Source of the DNA: Zeimonas sp046347945
GTDB taxonomy: Bacteria > Pseudomonadota > Gammaproteobacteria > Burkholderiales > Burkholderiaceae_E
NCBI GenBank assembly: GCA_046347945.1
Contig: JAXMFB010000010.1
Location: 62,001-126,000 of the forward strand
Direction of reading: 5' to 3'
Length of the DNA stretch: 64,000 nucleotides
Shown: piece by piece, positions 61,971 to 64,000 of the stretch
Position numbering within the stretch: position 1 is the first letter of the stretch
How the letters are laid out: each line of letters starts with the position of its first letter
Notes under the pieces: model-generated
Seen by the model: only the letters and a program-made list of their open reading frames with translations
What the model was told of the DNA's origin: nothing
Database searches by the model: none
Position numbers and translations under genes: made by a program

Positions 61971-64000
61971 ATGCGCATCGACGTGATCGGCGGCGGGGCC
62001 GCGGGACTCTACTCGGCGATTCTCCTGAAGAAGTCGTTTCCGACGGCGGACATCCAGGTCGTCGAGCGCAACCGGCCCGACGACACCTTCGGCTTCGGTA
62101 TCGTGCTCTCGGACGAGACGCTGGGCAACCTCCGCGACGCCGACGAGCCGACGCACCGCGAGATCGCCGCCAACTTCGCCTACTGGGACGACATCTACGT
62201 CCAGTACAAGGGGCAGGTGCTGAAGTCCTCGGGACACGGCTTCTCCGGCATCCGGCGGCTCACGCTGCTGCAGATCCTGCAGCGGCGCGCCGACGAACTC
62301 GGCATCGAGGTGCGCTACGAGACCGAGGACCCCGGCGTCCACTCGCATCTGGGCGCCGACCTGGTGGTCGCAGCCGACGGCATCAACAGCGCGGTGCGCG
62401 AGGGCTGGAAGGACCACTTCGCGCCCAGCGTCGACCTGCGCACCAACCGCTTCGTGTGGCTCGGCGCGAAGATGGATCTGCCCGGCTTCTACTACAGCTT
62501 TCGCGAGGGGGTGGGCGGCATCTGGAACATGCATGCCTACCAGTACACGCCCGGCGAGAGCACGATCGTCATCGAGACCACCGACGAGGCGTTCCTGGCC
62601 TCGGGCCTCGGCATCCAGGACGAGGCGGCGACGGTGAAGCTGGTCGAGAAAATCTTCGCCGACGACCTGAACGGCGCGCGCGTGCTCGCCAACCGGTCGT
62701 TCTGGCGCCAGTTCCCGACGATCACCTGCCGCACCTGGCGCCACCGCGATGGCGAGACGCCGTTCGTGCTGCTGGGCGACGCTGCGCACACGGCGCACTT
62801 CACGATCGGCTCGGGCACCAAGCTGGCACTCGAGGATGCGATCGCGCTGAACAAGGCGATGGTCGAGCACGTGCGCGCGGGCGCCGGCACGGCACGGGCG
62901 GCGCAGGTCGACACGGCGCTGGCGGCCTACGAGGAGGCGCGCCGCGACGAGGTCGGGCGCATCCAGCACTCGGCCAACGTCTCGCTGGTCTGGTTCGAGA
63001 ACGTGCGTCGCTTCTGGCACATGGCGCCCACGCAATTCCACGTGTCGCTGCTCACGCGCAGCAAGCAGATCACCTACGAGAACCTGCGGCTGCGCGACGC
63101 CGGGGTGGTCGAAGAGGCCACCGAGTGGTGGAACCGCGACCAGGCGAAGCGGCTCGGCATCGCCACGGCCGGCCGGCCCGCCTGGATCGACGCGCCGCCG
63201 ATGTTCGCGCCGTTCCGGTTGCGCGAGATGTGGGTCCCGAACCGGGTGGCCGTGTCGCCGATGGCGCAGTACTCGGCGGTCGACGGCGTGCCCGGCGACT
63301 GGCACCTGGTGCACTACGGCTCGCGCGCGCTCGGCGGCGCCGGACTGGTCTTCGTCGAGATGACCTGCGTGTCGCCGGAGGGCCGCATCACCCCGGGGTG
63401 CACCGGGCTGTGGAACGACGAGCAGGCGCAGGCGTTCGCGCGGATCGTCGACTTCGTCCACGCGAACACGCAGGCGAAGATCTGCATGCAGATCGGCCAC
63501 GCCGGCCGCAAGGGATCGACGCAGGTCGGCTGGGAGCAGGCGGACTGGCCGATCGACGAGTCGAGCGGCGAGCGCAACTGGCCGCTGCTGTCGCCGTCGC
63601 CGCTGCCGTATCGCGACGGCGTCAACCAGGTCCCGCGCGAAATGACCCGCGAGGACATGGACGAGGTGATCGAGCAGTTCTGCCGGTCGGCGATCCTCGC
63701 CGACCGCGCCGGGTTCGACATGCTCGAACTGCACATGGCGCACGGCTACCTGCTGGCGAGCTTCCTGTCGCCGATCACCAACCGCCGCCGCGACGGCTGG
63801 GGCGGGTCGCTCGCCAACCGGCTGCGCTTCCCGCTCGAGGTGTTCGAGGCCGTGCGCGCCGTGTGGCCGCGCGCCAGGCCGATGAGCGTGCGCGTCTCGG
63901 CCACCGACTGGATTCCCGGCGGCACGACCGGCGCCGACAGCGTAGAGGTGGCCCGCGCGATGAAGGCCGCAGGTTGCGACCTGATCGACGTCTCGACCGG
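61971..64000 (+). CDS. Anthraniloyl-CoA monooxygenase/reductase (bifunctional flavoprotein), 3' end outside window
   Basis: The frame starts with ATG 61971 and stays open to the window end (676 codons). Residues 1-390 are a class A flavin monooxygenase: VIGGGAAGLYSAIL near residue 6, DLVVAADGINSAVRE near 132 and VLLGDAAHTAHFTIGSGTKLALEDA near 265. From about residue 405 an old-yellow-enzyme-type domain follows (FAPFRLREMWVPNRV, CMQIGHAGRKGSTQVGW, HMAHGYLLASFLSP, NRLRFPLEV). This pairing is that of 2-aminobenzoyl-CoA monooxygenase/reductase, which dearomatises anthraniloyl-CoA; salicylyl-CoA 5-hydroxylase is closely related. It is divergent from the kyn operon that makes anthranilate, which favours anthraniloyl-CoA as substrate. 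Confidence 0.88.
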   Translation, partial: MRIDVIGGGAAGLYSAILLKKSFPTADIQVVERNRPDDTFGFGIVLSDETLGNLRDADEPTHREIAANFAYWDDIYVQYKGQVLKSSGHGFSGIRRLTLLQILQRRADELGIEVRYETEDPGVHSHLGADLVVAADGINSAVREGWKDHFAPSVDLRTNRFVWLGAKMDLPGFYYSFREGVGGIWNMHAYQYTPGESTIVIETTDEAFLASGLGIQDEAATVKLVEKIFADDLNGARVLANRSFWRQFPTITCRTWRHRDGETPFVLLGDAAHTAHFTIGSGTKLALEDAIALNKAMVEHVRAGAGTARAAQVDTALAAYEEARRDEVGRIQHSANVSLVWFENVRRFWHMAPTQFHVSLLTRSKQITYENLRLRDAGVVEEATEWWNRDQAKRLGIATAGRPAWIDAPPMFAPFRLREMWVPNRVAVSPMAQYSAVDGVPGDWHLVHYGSRALGGAGLVFVEMTCVSPEGRITPGCTGLWNDEQAQAFARIVDFVHANTQAKICMQIGHAGRKGSTQVGWEQADWPIDESSGERNWPLLSPSPLPYRDGVNQVPREMTREDMDEVIEQFCRSAILADRAGFDMLELHMAHGYLLASFLSPITNRRRDGWGGSLANRLRFPLEVFEAVRAVWPRARPMSVRVSATDWIPGGTTGADSVEVARAMKAAGCDLIDVST

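Overview
The window reads as a single contiguous piece of chromosome from a very GC-rich betaproteobacterium, most likely Burkholderiales. That placement is an inference from gene families and gene order: a tkt-gap-pgk-pyk-fba glycolysis run followed by purC-purE-purK-tsaC, a fused AdoMet decarboxylase/spermidine synthase, a BoxR-type regulator, and a kynurenine route to anthranilate facing an anthraniloyl-CoA monooxygenase/reductase. No tRNA, rRNA, CRISPR array, prophage or insertion sequence was seen. Almost all sequence is coding; most remaining frames are GC-rich shadows.

Layout. 1-4.6 kb: end of a VanZ-like membrane protein, ubiD, a lytic transglycosylase and an aminotransferase. 4.6-12.8 kb: a catabolic cluster with a TRAP transporter (dctM, dctQ, dctP), a serine-glyoxylate-type aminotransferase, a divergent GntR/FCD regulator and a large FAD/Fe-S D-2-hydroxyacid dehydrogenase. 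Two near-identical palindromes sit in the divergent region, the second over the regulator's start codon. 12.8-13.6 kb: a non-coding island of three interlocked inverted-repeat pairs. 13.6-22 kb: maeB, a DUF1631 protein, a barnase-like exported RNase with barstar, rsmE and the speD-speE fusion. 22-30.5 kb: central carbon metabolism, interrupted by a PEP-CTERM gene that has its own near-consensus sigma-54 promoter and a strong terminator. 30.5-36.4 kb: pirin, a small YdhR-like protein, hydroxypyruvate isomerase, purC/E/K and tsaC. 36.4-43.1 kb: a triple-domain universal stress protein, an alpha/beta hydrolase, BoxR-like regulator, flavodoxin, aromatic acyl-CoA ligase, upp and a MaoC-type hydratase. 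43.3-44.5 kb: a broken glutaryl-CoA dehydrogenase gene. 44.6-58.6 kb: an amino-acid-synthesis-family protein, then the nitrate respiration block narX-narL-narK-narK-narG-narH-narJ-narI-ppiC. 58.6-64 kb: ridA-kynA-kynU-kynB on the minus strand, divergent from the anthraniloyl-CoA monooxygenase/reductase gene, which runs off the window.

How it works together (inference). The organism respires nitrate and degrades aromatic acids as CoA thioesters. Tryptophan can be opened to anthranilate by KynA, KynB and KynU; an aryl-CoA ligase (perhaps the one at 40.3 kb) would make anthraniloyl-CoA for the flavoprotein at the right edge. Benzoyl-CoA-type control is suggested by the BoxR-like protein, though boxABC are absent here. 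The TRAP/aminotransferase/dehydrogenase cluster looks like a regulon for a small hydroxy- or oxo-acid, with hydroxypyruvate isomerase as a possible partner.
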